A stretch of DNA of 64,000 nt from Ruminococcus sp. JC304. GTDB lineage: Bacteria; Bacillota; Clostridia; Lachnospirales; Lachnospiraceae. Positions 44,401 to 54,290 of the stretch are shown here, in pieces; positions within the stretch are counted from its first letter, which is position 1; every line of letters starts with the position of its first letter. Below the pieces are notes generated by a model that was given only the letters and a program-made list of their open reading frames with translations, did no database searches and had not been told where the DNA came from. The translations under genes were made by a program, and so were the position numbers. Location: positions 450,012 through 514,011 of the forward strand of contig HE978651.1 in assembly GCA_000285855.2 (NCBI GenBank), in the 5' to 3' direction.

Positions 44401-46653
44401 ATGAGTGAAACTGTTACGGGATATATAGATCACATCATTTTCAGAAATGAAGAAAATGGTTATACAGTTATGGTGGTGAAAAATTCAGAAAATGAGGAAG
44501 AACTAACCTGTGTGGGAAGCTTCCCGGCTATCTCGCAGGGGACAACTATCCAGGCATCCGGGATTTATACCCACCATCCTGTATATGGAAAACAGTTTCA
44601 GATTTCATCTTTTGTAGAGAAGATTCCAGAGGATACATATGCTATGGAACGATATCTGGGCTCCGGAGCGATCAAAGGTATTGGTGCAGCACTGGCTGCC
44701 AGGATTGTGCGCAGGTTTGGCGAAGATACCATTCGGATCGTGGAAGAGGAACCTGAGCGACTGGCTGAAGTGAAGGGGATCAGCGAAAAGAAGGCCAGAG
44801 AAATTGCGGCTCAGGTAACAGAAAAAACAGAAATGCGCAAGGCTATGATTTTTTTGCAGAAGTATGGGATTTCTCTGAATCTGGGAGCTAAAATATATCA
44901 GAAGTACAAGGATTCCCTTTATACAGTACTGCAGGAAAATCCCTACAGACTGGCTGAGGACATTTCGGGGGTAGGATTTAAGATCGCAGATGAGATTGCA
45001 GCCAGAATAGGAATCCATGCAGATTCAGATTACAGAATCCGCAGTGGAATGTTGTATACTTTGCTGCAGGCTTCGGGAGAAGGACATACGTACCTTCCCA
45101 AGGAACAGCTTTTTGCCAGATGTGCAAAGCTTCTGGGAGTGGATGAATCTTATATGGAGAAGCATCTAATGGATATGCTTCTGGACAGAAAGCTGGTAAT
45201 GCAGGAAAAGAAGGGCGAAAAAATCATCTATCCCAGCCAGTATTATTATCTGGAGCTGAATACTGCCAGAATGCTCTGTGAGTTGAATATTTGTTGCCCT
45301 GAGGATGAGAATATTGTAGAGAAGAGGATTGCAGCCATTGAAAAGGAAACCGGTACAGTGCTGGATGAGATGCAGAAAAAAGCAGTGACAGAAGCAGCTG
45401 GCCATGGACTTTTCATACTGACCGGAGGACCAGGTACAGGAAAAACAACTACGATCAATGCAATCATCCGATTTTTTGAGGGAGAAGGTGCTGAGCTTCG
45501 GCTGGCTGCACCTACAGGCAGGGCAGCCAAACGAATGACAGAGGCTACCGGATATGAAGCACAGACCATCCACAGACTTCTGGAGCTGAATGGGATGCCA
45601 GAGGATGACAGAAGCGCTGGGGCTGTACATTTTGAGAGAAATGCACAGAATCCTTTGGATGCAGATGTGATCATTATTGATGAGATGTCCATGGTGGATA
45701 TTCATCTGATGCATTCCCTGCTTCTGGCAATTACAGCGGGAACCAGACTGATTCTGGTAGGGGACGAAAACCAGCTCCCCAGTGTGGGACCGGGAAATGT
45801 GCTGAGAGATATTATCCACAGCGGCTGCTTTCCGGTAATAGAGCTGACCAAGATCTTCCGTCAGGCTTCTGAAAGTGACATTGTAGTAAATGCCCATAAG
45901 ATTAACCGCGGAGAACCGGTAGAGATCCATAATAAAAGCCGGGATTTCTTTTTCCTGAAGAGATATGATGCGGATATGATCATCCGTGTGGTGATCGCGC
46001 TGATCCAGGATAAGCTGCCCAGATATGTAAATGCCAGACCTTTTGAAATCCAGGTACTGACACCCATGCGAAAAGGTCTTCTGGGAGTGGAACGGTTAAA
46101 CCAGATGCTCCAGAGATATCTGAATCCTCAGGATGGTTCCAAAAAGGAAAAAACACTGGGAGATCGCTTGTTCCGTCAGGGGGATAAGGTAATGCAGATC
46201 AAGAATGATTATCAGATGGAATGGGAGGTCAGAGGAAGATATGGGATCCCGATAGAAAAGGGAATTGGAGTTTTTAACGGTGATACCGGAATTTTACGTG
46301 AGATTAATGAATTTGCCGAAACTGCGGAGGTTGAGTTTGAAGATGGACGTTTTGCCACCTATTCTTTTAAGCAGCTGGAGGAACTGGAGCTGGCCTACGC
46401 GATTACCATACATAAATCCCAGGGTTCGGAATATCCGGCAGTAATCCTGCCTGTTTTGTCCGGTCCCCAGATGCTTTTAAACAGAAACCTTTTGTATACT
46501 GCTGTGACCAGAGCCAGGAAATGTGTAACTGTGGTAGGCAGTGAGGAAACCTTTGCGGAGATGATCCGCAATGAAAAACAGCAAAAACGTTACAGTGCCC
46601 TGGATGAGCGGATCCGGGAGCTGAATGAGTCAATAAAGAAAGGCGAAGGGTGA
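44401..46653 (+). CDS. recD2: RecD2-type ATP-dependent DNA helicase
   Basis: 750 residues, a 5'-3' SF1B helicase acting without RecBC. N-terminal OB and helix-hairpin-helix region (GSGAIKGIGAALAARIV, AEVKGISEKKAREIA), then Walker A LTGGPGTGKTTTINA, motif II IIDEMSMVD, GDENQLPSVGPGNVL and motif VI region YAITIHKSQGSEYPAV. Complete. It overlaps comF by 4 bases. The family acts in repair and mismatch tolerance. Confidence 0.94.
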   Translation: MSETVTGYIDHIIFRNEENGYTVMVVKNSENEEELTCVGSFPAISQGTTIQASGIYTHHPVYGKQFQISSFVEKIPEDTYAMERYLGSGAIKGIGAALAARIVRRFGEDTIRIVEEEPERLAEVKGISEKKAREIAAQVTEKTEMRKAMIFLQKYGISLNLGAKIYQKYKDSLYTVLQENPYRLAEDISGVGFKIADEIAARIGIHADSDYRIRSGMLYTLLQASGEGHTYLPKEQLFARCAKLLGVDESYMEKHLMDMLLDRKLVMQEKKGEKIIYPSQYYYLELNTARMLCELNICCPEDENIVEKRIAAIEKETGTVLDEMQKKAVTEAAGHGLFILTGGPGTGKTTTINAIIRFFEGEGAELRLAAPTGRAAKRMTEATGYEAQTIHRLLELNGMPEDDRSAGAVHFERNAQNPLDADVIIIDEMSMVDIHLMHSLLLAITAGTRLILVGDENQLPSVGPGNVLRDIIHSGCFPVIELTKIFRQASESDIVVNAHKINRGEPVEIHNKSRDFFFLKRYDADMIIRVVIALIQDKLPRYVNARPFEIQVLTPMRKGLLGVERLNQMLQRYLNPQDGSKKEKTLGDRLFRQGDKVMQIKNDYQMEWEVRGRYGIPIEKGIGVFNGDTGILREINEFAETAEVEFEDGRFATYSFKQLEELELAYAITIHKSQGSEYPAVILPVLSGPQMLLNRNLLYTAVTRARKCVTVVGSEETFAEMIRNEKQQKRYSALDERIRELNESIKKGEG

Positions 46654-47354
46654 ATTCACTGCTGAGAAATATCCTGAATGTTTTTTACCCCAGATGTTGT
46701 CCGGTGTGTCAGAAAATACTAAAGGATCAGAACAGACTGATCTGTCCGGAATGTGAAAAAAAACTGAAACCTATCGGTCAGCCCAGATGCTATTTGTGTG
46801 GGAAGCCTGTGGAAAAAGGGGAATACTGCGCAGATTGTCTCAGGCATCCCCACATTTTTGATCAGGGAAGAGGTATCTTTGTATATGATGACAGGATGCG
46901 AAAATCTGTTCTCAGATATAAATACAGCGGATGCAGGGAATATGGAGAGTTTTATGCCAGGGCAATGTATCTTTATGGCAGCAGGGATGTGAGAGACTGG
47001 AATCCGGATCTGATCGTACCTGTGCCTGTACATCGTACAAAGCTTCGGATGCGGGGATTTAATCAGGCTGCATTTCTGGCAGAAAAACTGGGCGATTACA
47101 CAGGAATTCCTGTCAGGCAGGAGCTGGTTCTCAAAATTCGGAAGACAAAGTCTCAGAAAAAGCTAACTGCTGTGCAGAGAAGAAAAAATCTGGAAGAAGC
47201 TTTTCTGGTTAATGGAGAGGTGAATGGAAAGAGGATTCTGGTGGTGGATGATGTTTATACTACCGGCAGTACTGTAGATGCCATGGCGTCCTGTCTGAAG
47301 AAAAAAGGTGCATCGGCAGTTTATTTTCTCACTGTGTGTATTGGCAGGATATAA
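46650..47354 (+). CDS. ComF-family phosphoribosyltransferase-like protein
   Basis: 234 residues from GTG 46650, overlapping recD2. N-terminal zinc ribbon CPVC...CPEC and CYLCGKPVEKGEYC, then a PRTase fold with RGFNQAAFLAEKL and the PRPP loop VLVVDDVYTTGSTVDAMASC. In competent species ComFC helps DNA uptake, while in others the family has uncertain roles. Its pairing with a helicase gene is common in this group. Confidence 0.9.
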   Translation: MNSLLRNILNVFYPRCCPVCQKILKDQNRLICPECEKKLKPIGQPRCYLCGKPVEKGEYCADCLRHPHIFDQGRGIFVYDDRMRKSVLRYKYSGCREYGEFYARAMYLYGSRDVRDWNPDLIVPVPVHRTKLRMRGFNQAAFLAEKLGDYTGIPVRQELVLKIRKTKSQKKLTAVQRRKNLEEAFLVNGEVNGKRILVVDDVYTTGSTVDAMASCLKKKGASAVYFLTVCIGRI

Positions 47355-47441
47355 ATTGGATTTAAGGCTTTCATTAACAGATGATGTATGATACAATTAA
47401 TCTGTATGATTACAAGTTCACGTGCGTTTAAGGAGTTATTT

Positions 47442-47876
47442 ATGTTAAATGAAGAAAAGATAAAAATCATGAATAAGCTTGCAATGTATGAACAAGGAGA
47501 GGGAAAAAAATACCTTCCGGTGAGCAAATATTACAGAAGTGATTACATTGGTCTGGCTCTGATCAAGAATTTTTTCCTTGTGACCATAGGATATGGCCTG
47601 GCACTGGCCGGAGTTGCGGCATATTTCGGAGAATACCTGATGGAGAATATCCATAAAATGAATCTGGTAAAGCTGGGAACAGAGATTGTTGTGGGGTATG
47701 TTGCTGTGTTGATCGTTTTTTCACTGCTCACATACATACAGTATTCTGTGAAATATCACCGTGCAAAAAAAAGTGTGAAAAAATATTACAGTGAACTGAT
47801 ACAGTTGAACAGGATTTATGGACGTGAAGAGAAAAAATCCTCGGCCAGAGGAATTCCAGGAGGATATAGAAAATGA
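47442..47876 (+). CDS. Hypothetical two-TM membrane protein, first gene of the c-di-AMP operon
   Basis: 144 residues from ATG 47442 (AAGGAG upstream). A charged N-terminus (MLNEEKIKIMNKLAMYEQGEGKKYLPVSKYYRSDYI), two membrane segments (~45-65 and ~80-105), then a basic cytoplasmic helix and tail. No family recognised. It overlaps the next membrane-protein gene (ATGA), which precedes cdaA, so it may assist the cyclase complex; that is inference. Confidence 0.7.
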   Translation: MLNEEKIKIMNKLAMYEQGEGKKYLPVSKYYRSDYIGLALIKNFFLVTIGYGLALAGVAAYFGEYLMENIHKMNLVKLGTEIVVGYVAVLIVFSLLTYIQYSVKYHRAKKSVKKYYSELIQLNRIYGREEKKSSARGIPGGYRK

Positions 47877-48970
47877 CAGCATTACTTGAATTAAAACAGA
47901 AGATTAAGAATTTATATGGACAGCATGAAATTTATATCCTGCCGGTGCTTCGTTGTATTCTGGCATTTTTATATTTTACATGGATCAATGTAAATATGGG
48001 ATATATGAGCCAGCTCAATAATATATTTATTGTTCTCATCCTGGCCCTGATCTGTTCGATTTTACCTTCCGGAGTTATGATTTTTGCAGGTTTTGCCCTG
48101 ATGATCGCTCACGGTTATGCCCTGGGGATAGAGGTAGCAGGCTTTCTGCTGGTACTGATCTTGTTTATGCTGATTCTTTTTCTTCGATTCAGCGCAGGCA
48201 CAAATCTGGTACTGGTATTTACCCCTCTTTCTTTCGGATTCAGTATACCGGCTCTTCTTCCTATTGGAAGTGGTTTGTTAAGCAGTGCAGTCTCTGCGCT
48301 TCCGGCAGGCTGTGGAGTGGTTATTTATTATTTTATCCGTTTTCTGAAAGTGCAGCATAAGCTTCTGGAGAATCCGGATGTTCTTATGGCTGATAAGCTG
48401 AAGCTTCTGGCAGACGGAGTGGTACAGAACTGGGGAATGTGGATCACAGTGGTGGCTTTTGTGGCGGTGATCCTCCTTGTGAATCTGATCCGTACCCGTT
48501 CTTTTGATTATGCATGGAGAATTTCCATTGTAATGGGTGGCGTGGTCTATGTACTCATAATTTTAGCCGGTGGTTTCTATTTTGGACTGAATATTAATAT
48601 TGTACAGACTATTATTTATACAGTAGTATCTGTGGTCGTAGGATTACTTTTGGAATTTCTGGTGTTTGGTGGAGATTACAGCCGGACAGAGAGACTGGAA
48701 TATGAGGATGACGAGTATTATTACTATGTGAAAGCTGTTCCCAAGGCAGCGGTAGCTACTTCTGAGCGGAGTATCAAGAAAATAAATGCGGAACCTGTAA
48801 AAGAAGATACAGCAGTGGAGGATCACGTGGTTTCCTATGCAAATCCCATTTTTCACGGTGAAAATACTTCATCACAGCAGGCTGCAGATGCAGTACCTGT
48901 GGTCAGACAGAATGAGGTGGATCCCTCAGATTTTGAGAAAAAACTGGAAGAATCTTTAAAAGATTTATAA
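47873..48970 (+). CDS. Hypothetical polytopic membrane protein upstream of cdaA
   Basis: 365 residues. About seven hydrophobic segments fill residues 20-270, including a long GLN-to-VV rich block near 230-265. A ~95-residue acidic and basic cytoplasmic tail follows (YEDDEYYYYVKAVPKA...). The tail has no known domain. It is coupled to the gene before it and ends 61 bases before cdaA. Co-transcription with the cyclase suggests a role in c-di-AMP signalling or transport, without direct evidence. Confidence 0.7.
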   Translation: MTALLELKQKIKNLYGQHEIYILPVLRCILAFLYFTWINVNMGYMSQLNNIFIVLILALICSILPSGVMIFAGFALMIAHGYALGIEVAGFLLVLILFMLILFLRFSAGTNLVLVFTPLSFGFSIPALLPIGSGLLSSAVSALPAGCGVVIYYFIRFLKVQHKLLENPDVLMADKLKLLADGVVQNWGMWITVVAFVAVILLVNLIRTRSFDYAWRISIVMGGVVYVLIILAGGFYFGLNINIVQTIIYTVVSVVVGLLLEFLVFGGDYSRTERLEYEDDEYYYYVKAVPKAAVATSERSIKKINAEPVKEDTAVEDHVVSYANPIFHGENTSSQQAADAVPVVRQNEVDPSDFEKKLEESLKDL

Positions 48971-49031
48971 AATTTGAATTACAGATTTAAAATAACCGGG
49001 AAAGCTCTGTTATTTTGGAAAGGAGAACGTT

Positions 49032-49919
49032 ATGCAGAATATTGCGGGAAATCTGGTGGAAATGTTATCAAGAATCGCTTTTCCCAAGGTAGGCATAATC
49101 GACATTATTCAGATTGCCCTGATCGCTTTTTTTGTATATCAGTTCATGGTATGGATAAAATATACCCATGCCTATACCCTGCTGAAAGGAATTCTGGTAG
49201 TTCTCCTGTTTATCCTTGTTGCTTATATCTTCAAAATGAATACCATTTTGTGGATCTTTTCCAATCTGGCCAGCACTTTGATCGTAGGTGTGATCGTTAT
49301 ATTTCAGCCGGAGCTTCGTAAAGTTCTGGAGCAGCTGGGACAGAAGAAGATTATGTCCGCCCTCATTCCCTTTGATGCGGGAAAGGAGGTTAAGGAGAGG
49401 TTTACAGATAAGACAATCAGTGAACTGGTGAAGGCATGCTTTGATATGGGAGAAGTAAAGACAGGGGCATTGATTGTGATTGAGCAGGAGGAAAAGCTGA
49501 CAGATTATATCCGTACAGGGATTAATGTAGATGCAATCCTGACCAGCCAGCTTCTGATCAATATTTTTGAACACAATACTCCGCTTCATGACGGAGCTGT
49601 GATCGTGAGAGAGAACCGAATTGTGGCAGCAACCTGTTACCTGCCTCTTTCAGATAATATGGAACTGAGTAAACAGCTGGGAACACGACACAGAGCAGGT
49701 GTTGGAATCAGTGAACAGACAGATTCTGTGACGATTATTGTATCGGAGGAGACAGGACAGGTATCTGTGGCCCAGAACGGAAGACTGATCCGGGGAGTAA
49801 ACAGTGCCAAACTCAGAGAGATCCTGGTAAGGGCTCAGAATAAACAGGTTGTAGACAACAGCAAGCTTCGGCATTTACTGAAAGGAAGAATGAAGCATGA
49901 AGAAGAGAAAACTCACTGA
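49032..49919 (+). CDS. cdaA: Diadenylate cyclase CdaA
   Basis: Makes c-di-AMP from two ATP at the membrane. 295 residues: three membrane segments (~20-90), a short coil, then the DAC domain with the catalytic DGA (187-189, LHDGAVIV) and RHR (219-221, GTRHRAGVGIS) motifs. ATG 49032 follows AAAGGAG. It overlaps the YbbR-protein gene by 23 bases, the usual CdaA-CdaR pairing. No glmM follows; HPr does. Confidence 0.95.
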   Translation: MQNIAGNLVEMLSRIAFPKVGIIDIIQIALIAFFVYQFMVWIKYTHAYTLLKGILVVLLFILVAYIFKMNTILWIFSNLASTLIVGVIVIFQPELRKVLEQLGQKKIMSALIPFDAGKEVKERFTDKTISELVKACFDMGEVKTGALIVIEQEEKLTDYIRTGINVDAILTSQLLINIFEHNTPLHDGAVIVRENRIVAATCYLPLSDNMELSKQLGTRHRAGVGISEQTDSVTIIVSEETGQVSVAQNGRLIRGVNSAKLREILVRAQNKQVVDNSKLRHLLKGRMKHEEEKTH

Positions 49920-51207
49920 TAATCTTTCTTTGAAGATCATGTCTGTGGCAATCGCAATTGTTGTATGGCTGATTGTGGTGAATATCGATAATCCTGTTGG
50001 CACCAATTATTATACGATCACAGATGTGGAGCTGATTAATAAAGAATATGTAGAATCTTCAGATACCATCGGTAAAATGTGTATGCCGGAAGAAAATCAG
50101 GATTCTGTAAAGGTTGCCATCACTGCAAGTAAAAAAGTCAGGGACAGGATCAGACTGTCAGATATTACGGCTGTGGCAGATTTGCAGCAGGCGGTAAGTC
50201 TGGATACAGATCCGGTAATGGTTCCGATCACAGTCACCTGCTTGGCATCCGGAGTGCTGCCAAGTGATATTAAGGTTACACCTCAGAATCTTACGGTTAA
50301 TCTGGATGAAAAAGAAACCCAGGAATTTGTGGTGAATGTGAGTAAGGGAGACACAAAGCCGGGAAAGGATTATGAGGTGGGAAGCCTGACTGCCAGTCCG
50401 GAGAAAATAAGAATTACAGGTCCCAAAACCCTGGTGAATAAAATAGATAAGGTAAATGCTACTATTGCCTTGGATGGCAATACAGAGGACTATACCCAGG
50501 AAGTAAATCTTACGATCTATGATAAGAATCAGGAGGCGCTTTCTGAATCGGAGATGAATTCTCTGAGAATTGAGAATAATGCCAAGGTTATTGTCACTGC
50601 CAAGCTCTGGAAAATCCGCACAGGAGTTAAAATTGCAGCAGGATATGTAGGAACACCTGCTGGCGGATACCAGGTTGGATCTGTGAAGACTGTGCCGGAT
50701 ACGATCAGCGTTGCAGGAAATACAGAGGGTCTGGAGAGTTTGTCTGAAAATGATAATATGATTACTATTCCGGCAGATCGTATTGATATTTCAGGTGAAT
50801 CCAAGGATGTGGAGAGAAAAATCAGTCTGAAGAATCTCCTTCCGGATAATGTGAAGCTTACCAGTGATTCCAGTGAAGATGTGTGGGTAACGGTGAGTAT
50901 TCTTCCGGTTGGAAGCCAGGAATTTAATTTGCCGACCAAGAATATAGAGGTTAAGAATAAACCGGATAATCTTCAGGTAACATTTGAAACTGCACAGATT
51001 GCCCTCAGAATCAAATCAGAATCGGAGGATTTGGAAGATCTGGATATTAATGAGGATGTTAAGGCTGAAATAGATTTGAAAGATAAGGAGGCCGGAAACT
51101 ATAAGGTTCCTGTGAAACTGAGTCTTCCGGATGGATATGAAATGGTGGAGGATGTCTATACAGAGGTTGTGATCTCGCCCGCCTCCGTTTCGGATGAGAG
51201 CAAGTGA
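49897..51207 (+). CDS. YbbR-domain protein (CdaR-like regulator of CdaA)
   Basis: 436 residues: one membrane segment (~10-30, SLKIMSVAIAIVVWLIVVNI) and an extracytoplasmic part with four YbbR-like repeats of ~85 residues (e.g. VMVPITVTCLASGVLPSDIKVTPQ, EKIRITGPKTLVNKIDKV). CdaR binds CdaA and modulates cyclase activity in Bacillus and Listeria. Overlapping translation with cdaA supports the same role here. Confidence 0.92.
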   Translation: MKKRKLTDNLSLKIMSVAIAIVVWLIVVNIDNPVGTNYYTITDVELINKEYVESSDTIGKMCMPEENQDSVKVAITASKKVRDRIRLSDITAVADLQQAVSLDTDPVMVPITVTCLASGVLPSDIKVTPQNLTVNLDEKETQEFVVNVSKGDTKPGKDYEVGSLTASPEKIRITGPKTLVNKIDKVNATIALDGNTEDYTQEVNLTIYDKNQEALSESEMNSLRIENNAKVIVTAKLWKIRTGVKIAAGYVGTPAGGYQVGSVKTVPDTISVAGNTEGLESLSENDNMITIPADRIDISGESKDVERKISLKNLLPDNVKLTSDSSEDVWVTVSILPVGSQEFNLPTKNIEVKNKPDNLQVTFETAQIALRIKSESEDLEDLDINEDVKAEIDLKDKEAGNYKVPVKLSLPDGYEMVEDVYTEVVISPASVSDESK

Positions 51208-51222
51208 TAAGAGGTAAAGAGA

Positions 51223-51486
51223 ATGGTCAGTAAGAAAGTAACAATTAAGAATCCCACGGGTCTTCATCTGAGACCTGCAGGAATCCTCTGCAATGAGGCG
51301 ATAAAATATCAGTCTAAGGTAACCTTTGGTTACTGTGGAGGAACTGCCAATGCGAAGAGTGTACTCAGTGTATTGGGTGCCTGTATAAAATGTGGGGATG
51401 AAATAGAACTTATATGTGAGGGAATTGATGAGCAGGAGGCTCTGGACGGTCTGACAGGTGCAATTGATGACGGACTGGGAGAATAA
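51223..51486 (+). CDS. HPr-family phosphocarrier protein
   Basis: 87 residues with His15 (NPTGLHLRPAG) for PTS phosphotransfer and Ser46 (NAKSVLSVLG) for HPr kinase, so it can act both in sugar uptake and in CcpA-type catabolite control. It begins 15 bases after the YbbR gene and probably belongs to the c-di-AMP operon. It lacks the usual ptsI neighbour, so it may be a second HPr (Crh-like in context, although His15 is kept). Confidence 0.9.
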   Translation: MVSKKVTIKNPTGLHLRPAGILCNEAIKYQSKVTFGYCGGTANAKSVLSVLGACIKCGDEIELICEGIDEQEALDGLTGAIDDGLGE

Positions 51487-51533
51487 AGCTACGGATTCCG
51501 GATATAGGGAAATATAAGAAGGAGGATGTTATT

Positions 51534-54080
51534 GTGAAGAAAAGATTGGTTGCAGTGATGTTGGGACTGACGTTAAGTCTGGCTACTGTGGGAGAAGCAG
51601 GAGCAGCGGCATTCAGTTCACCGGACAGCGAGATGGTTCAGGCAGAAATGACAGAAACAGAAAATGCAGATGTGTTTTCCGCAGGTGATGGGGATGAGCA
51701 GGATGCTCAGACAGATGACGCTGACGACATACAGGATGAGTTCAGCTCTGATGCAGAGGATGAGTTATCTACTGTAACAGCCGGAACTGTTGCAACAGAT
51801 GGTTCTCTGGAGACCGGGACAGCAGTGGTTGTTCAGGCTGAAGACTGGGTTCAGGAAAACGGACATTTTAAATTACACAAAGCAGTGACTGCACCGGCAG
51901 CAGAACAGGAAAACCAGGTATCTGCTGAGTTTGGGACAGATGTAGCGGAGGAGGTTTCTGTGCAGCCGGAAGCTGAGGATGAGACAGAGACAGCTTCCCC
52001 TGAGACAGTTGAGGAAGCTTCCGTACAGTCGGATGCTTCAGAGGCAGAGGTAGAGCAGAATGAGCTTCCATCGGAGAGCTTTTATACAGCAGCTGATGGT
52101 CTTGTGGAAATCAGCACGGAGTACAAAGGGGAATTACATACAGGATGTTACCTTTTTGATGAAAATGGTTATATGGTGACCGGACAGGCTGAGGTAAATC
52201 CGGAAACAGCAGCTGTTACCGCAGAAGGGGAAGAAGCAGAGGATAGCACAGAAGCTGTAGTTGGTGCAGCAGAAGCCACTGAGGATACTGTACAGTATTA
52301 TTTTACAACAGCAGAGGAAGCAGTTGTATATCCGGGCTGTGAAAATGAAGCTATAACTCCTTATGCTTCCACAGTAGGACAGCAGAAGAAAGCGACCTGG
52401 CAGTGGGATGGCAGCGTATTCCGTTATTTTGATGGGAATGGTGTACAGGAGACCATTGCACAGCTGGAAAAGAAACAGAAGGAAGCCGGAACATACACTG
52501 GTTACTTTAAGATCAATGGTGAATATTACTGTCTGGATGAAAACGGAAAACCGCGGACAGGAGATATCACATTGACTGTAAACGGAGTTTCCAATCAGTA
52601 TTATTTTGAAGAGAACAGTACAATTCCGGGACGGATGTTCCATGAAGGCTGGAGACAGGTGATTGACAGCAAAGGGGAACGTTGGCTCTATTACAGCATG
52701 GGCGCTGATATTAAAGATATCGGTAAATATTATAAGCGTGGTATAACTGCTACAAAACTGGACAAAAATATCAAAGGAGATTCCACTTATCTGCTGGATG
52801 CCAATGGCTATATCCTGAAAAGCACCATGAAAAAAGCTGCCAATGGAGCTTATTATGCAACAGATAAAAACGGTGTGATCTACAGAGATACACTGGTAAG
52901 ATACAATAACTACAGATATTATTTTGCATCCAATGGTAAGAGAGTTTCCTGGAAAAACAGATGGAACCGTGTGGGAAATCATTATTATTATTTCGGAAAA
53001 ACTCCGGGCAGAGTAGAAGAGAAGCACGGATGGCAGAAGATCACAAGGACAAATGGTAAGTATGTGGGATGGTTTTACTTTGATTCCAAGGGAAACCATT
53101 ATACAGATAAGCTGACTTCAGCAGGGTTATATTTTACCCCAAGCGGAAAACTGGCCAGCGGTCTTACAAAAATGAACGGAAAAATGTATCTGTTTGAGGT
53201 TTCCAATGCACAGGTCCACAAGGGAACTATGTACAAAAATACCATGGTACGTTACAAGAATAACTGGTATATTGCATCTTCCACCGGCGGTCTGTATACA
53301 AACCGATGGAAAAAGTATAATGGATCCTGGTATTATCTGAAGAATTACAAAGTACAGACCAATCAGTTCATGAAAAAGAACGGTGTCAACGGATATCTGG
53401 ATGCTACCGGAAAATACACTACAGGATGGGTAATTGTAAGTAATGCACAGAATCTGGTGAAATACATTGATCCAAATGGAAATGGATTTGCAAAAAATAC
53501 CAGCCTGAGAGTAAATGGTGTACTTTACTACTTTGATAAAAATGGATATAGAATTTCAGATGTGACCAGTATGTACAGAAGAAGTTCTTATTTCCTGGAA
53601 GTTGACAGGGTTAATGGTGTTATGACTGTTTATACGGATTCTTCCAAGACAATACCGATCAAGACAATCCGCGTATCCGTAGGATTGCCGGGAACACCTA
53701 CCTGGACGGGAACCTACAGACTTAGCCGTAGTGCTGTATGGCAGCCATTGATGGGACCATCCTGGGGACAGTACGGAACTCATGTAGATGGATGCGGACA
53801 GGGAGGAATCTTTATTCATTCTATTGCCTGCGGTCAGCCTAACCGTTATAATCTTCCGGTTGGAGAGTACTTGAAGCTTGGACAGCCGGCATCCCATGGT
53901 TGTATCCGTGCATGTGTTGCTGATGCAAAATGGGTATATGAAAACTGCAATGGTTCTGTTATCCACATTATGGATGGACAGTACAAAGCAGATGATGTCT
54001 TTAAGGGACCGCTTGGAAAGAAACCAATTACTCCTCTGAGAGGGGCAGGAAATTTTGATCCTACAGATCCTGCAGCATAA
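51534..54080 (+). CDS. Secreted L,D-transpeptidase with cell-wall-binding repeats
   Basis: 848 residues from GTG 51534 (GAAGGAGG upstream). Signal peptide (AGA-AA), a long acidic low-complexity stretch (~30-190), ~14 aromatic cell-wall-binding repeats (YYFDxNG-type, ~270-680), and a C-terminal YkuD domain with His762 (FIHSI) and the catalytic Cys790 in SHGCIR. Such enzymes cross-link peptidoglycan 3-3 or attach proteins. The repeats should bind a wall glycan. It is followed by a terminator and two more repeat-bearing hydrolases. Confidence 0.9.
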   Translation: MKKRLVAVMLGLTLSLATVGEAGAAAFSSPDSEMVQAEMTETENADVFSAGDGDEQDAQTDDADDIQDEFSSDAEDELSTVTAGTVATDGSLETGTAVVVQAEDWVQENGHFKLHKAVTAPAAEQENQVSAEFGTDVAEEVSVQPEAEDETETASPETVEEASVQSDASEAEVEQNELPSESFYTAADGLVEISTEYKGELHTGCYLFDENGYMVTGQAEVNPETAAVTAEGEEAEDSTEAVVGAAEATEDTVQYYFTTAEEAVVYPGCENEAITPYASTVGQQKKATWQWDGSVFRYFDGNGVQETIAQLEKKQKEAGTYTGYFKINGEYYCLDENGKPRTGDITLTVNGVSNQYYFEENSTIPGRMFHEGWRQVIDSKGERWLYYSMGADIKDIGKYYKRGITATKLDKNIKGDSTYLLDANGYILKSTMKKAANGAYYATDKNGVIYRDTLVRYNNYRYYFASNGKRVSWKNRWNRVGNHYYYFGKTPGRVEEKHGWQKITRTNGKYVGWFYFDSKGNHYTDKLTSAGLYFTPSGKLASGLTKMNGKMYLFEVSNAQVHKGTMYKNTMVRYKNNWYIASSTGGLYTNRWKKYNGSWYYLKNYKVQTNQFMKKNGVNGYLDATGKYTTGWVIVSNAQNLVKYIDPNGNGFAKNTSLRVNGVLYYFDKNGYRISDVTSMYRRSSYFLEVDRVNGVMTVYTDSSKTIPIKTIRVSVGLPGTPTWTGTYRLSRSAVWQPLMGPSWGQYGTHVDGCGQGGIFIHSIACGQPNRYNLPVGEYLKLGQPASHGCIRACVADAKWVYENCNGSVIHIMDGQYKADDVFKGPLGKKPITPLRGAGNFDPTDPAA

Positions 54081-54100
54081 TAAACACATAATGAACAAAA

Positions 54101-54140
54101 GAAAAGCGTTTCGGGTCGATGAATCCCGATGCGCTTTTTG
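54101..54140 (+). terminator. Terminator after the L,D-transpeptidase gene
   Basis: AAAGCGTTTCGGG pairs with CCCGATGCGCTTT, followed by TTGTTCTTTT. Strong. Confidence 0.88.
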
Positions 54141-54290
54141 TTCTTTTAACCGAATCAAGTAAGTCCCCTGCTCCTGCTCAGTTGTAACTGTTGTCTTGCA
54201 AGATAAGAGGGGAACGTGTATAATATTCTTAACAAAAATGTAACAAACATATCGAACAAAAACAGGATATGAATGAACAGGAGAAAAAGT

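Noticed and set aside
45166-45930. Long antisense open frames, here inside recD2 and elsewhere (for example 2608-3609, 52134-53099)
   Set aside because: They lie wholly within well-supported genes, have no ribosome sites and show no recognisable protein features.
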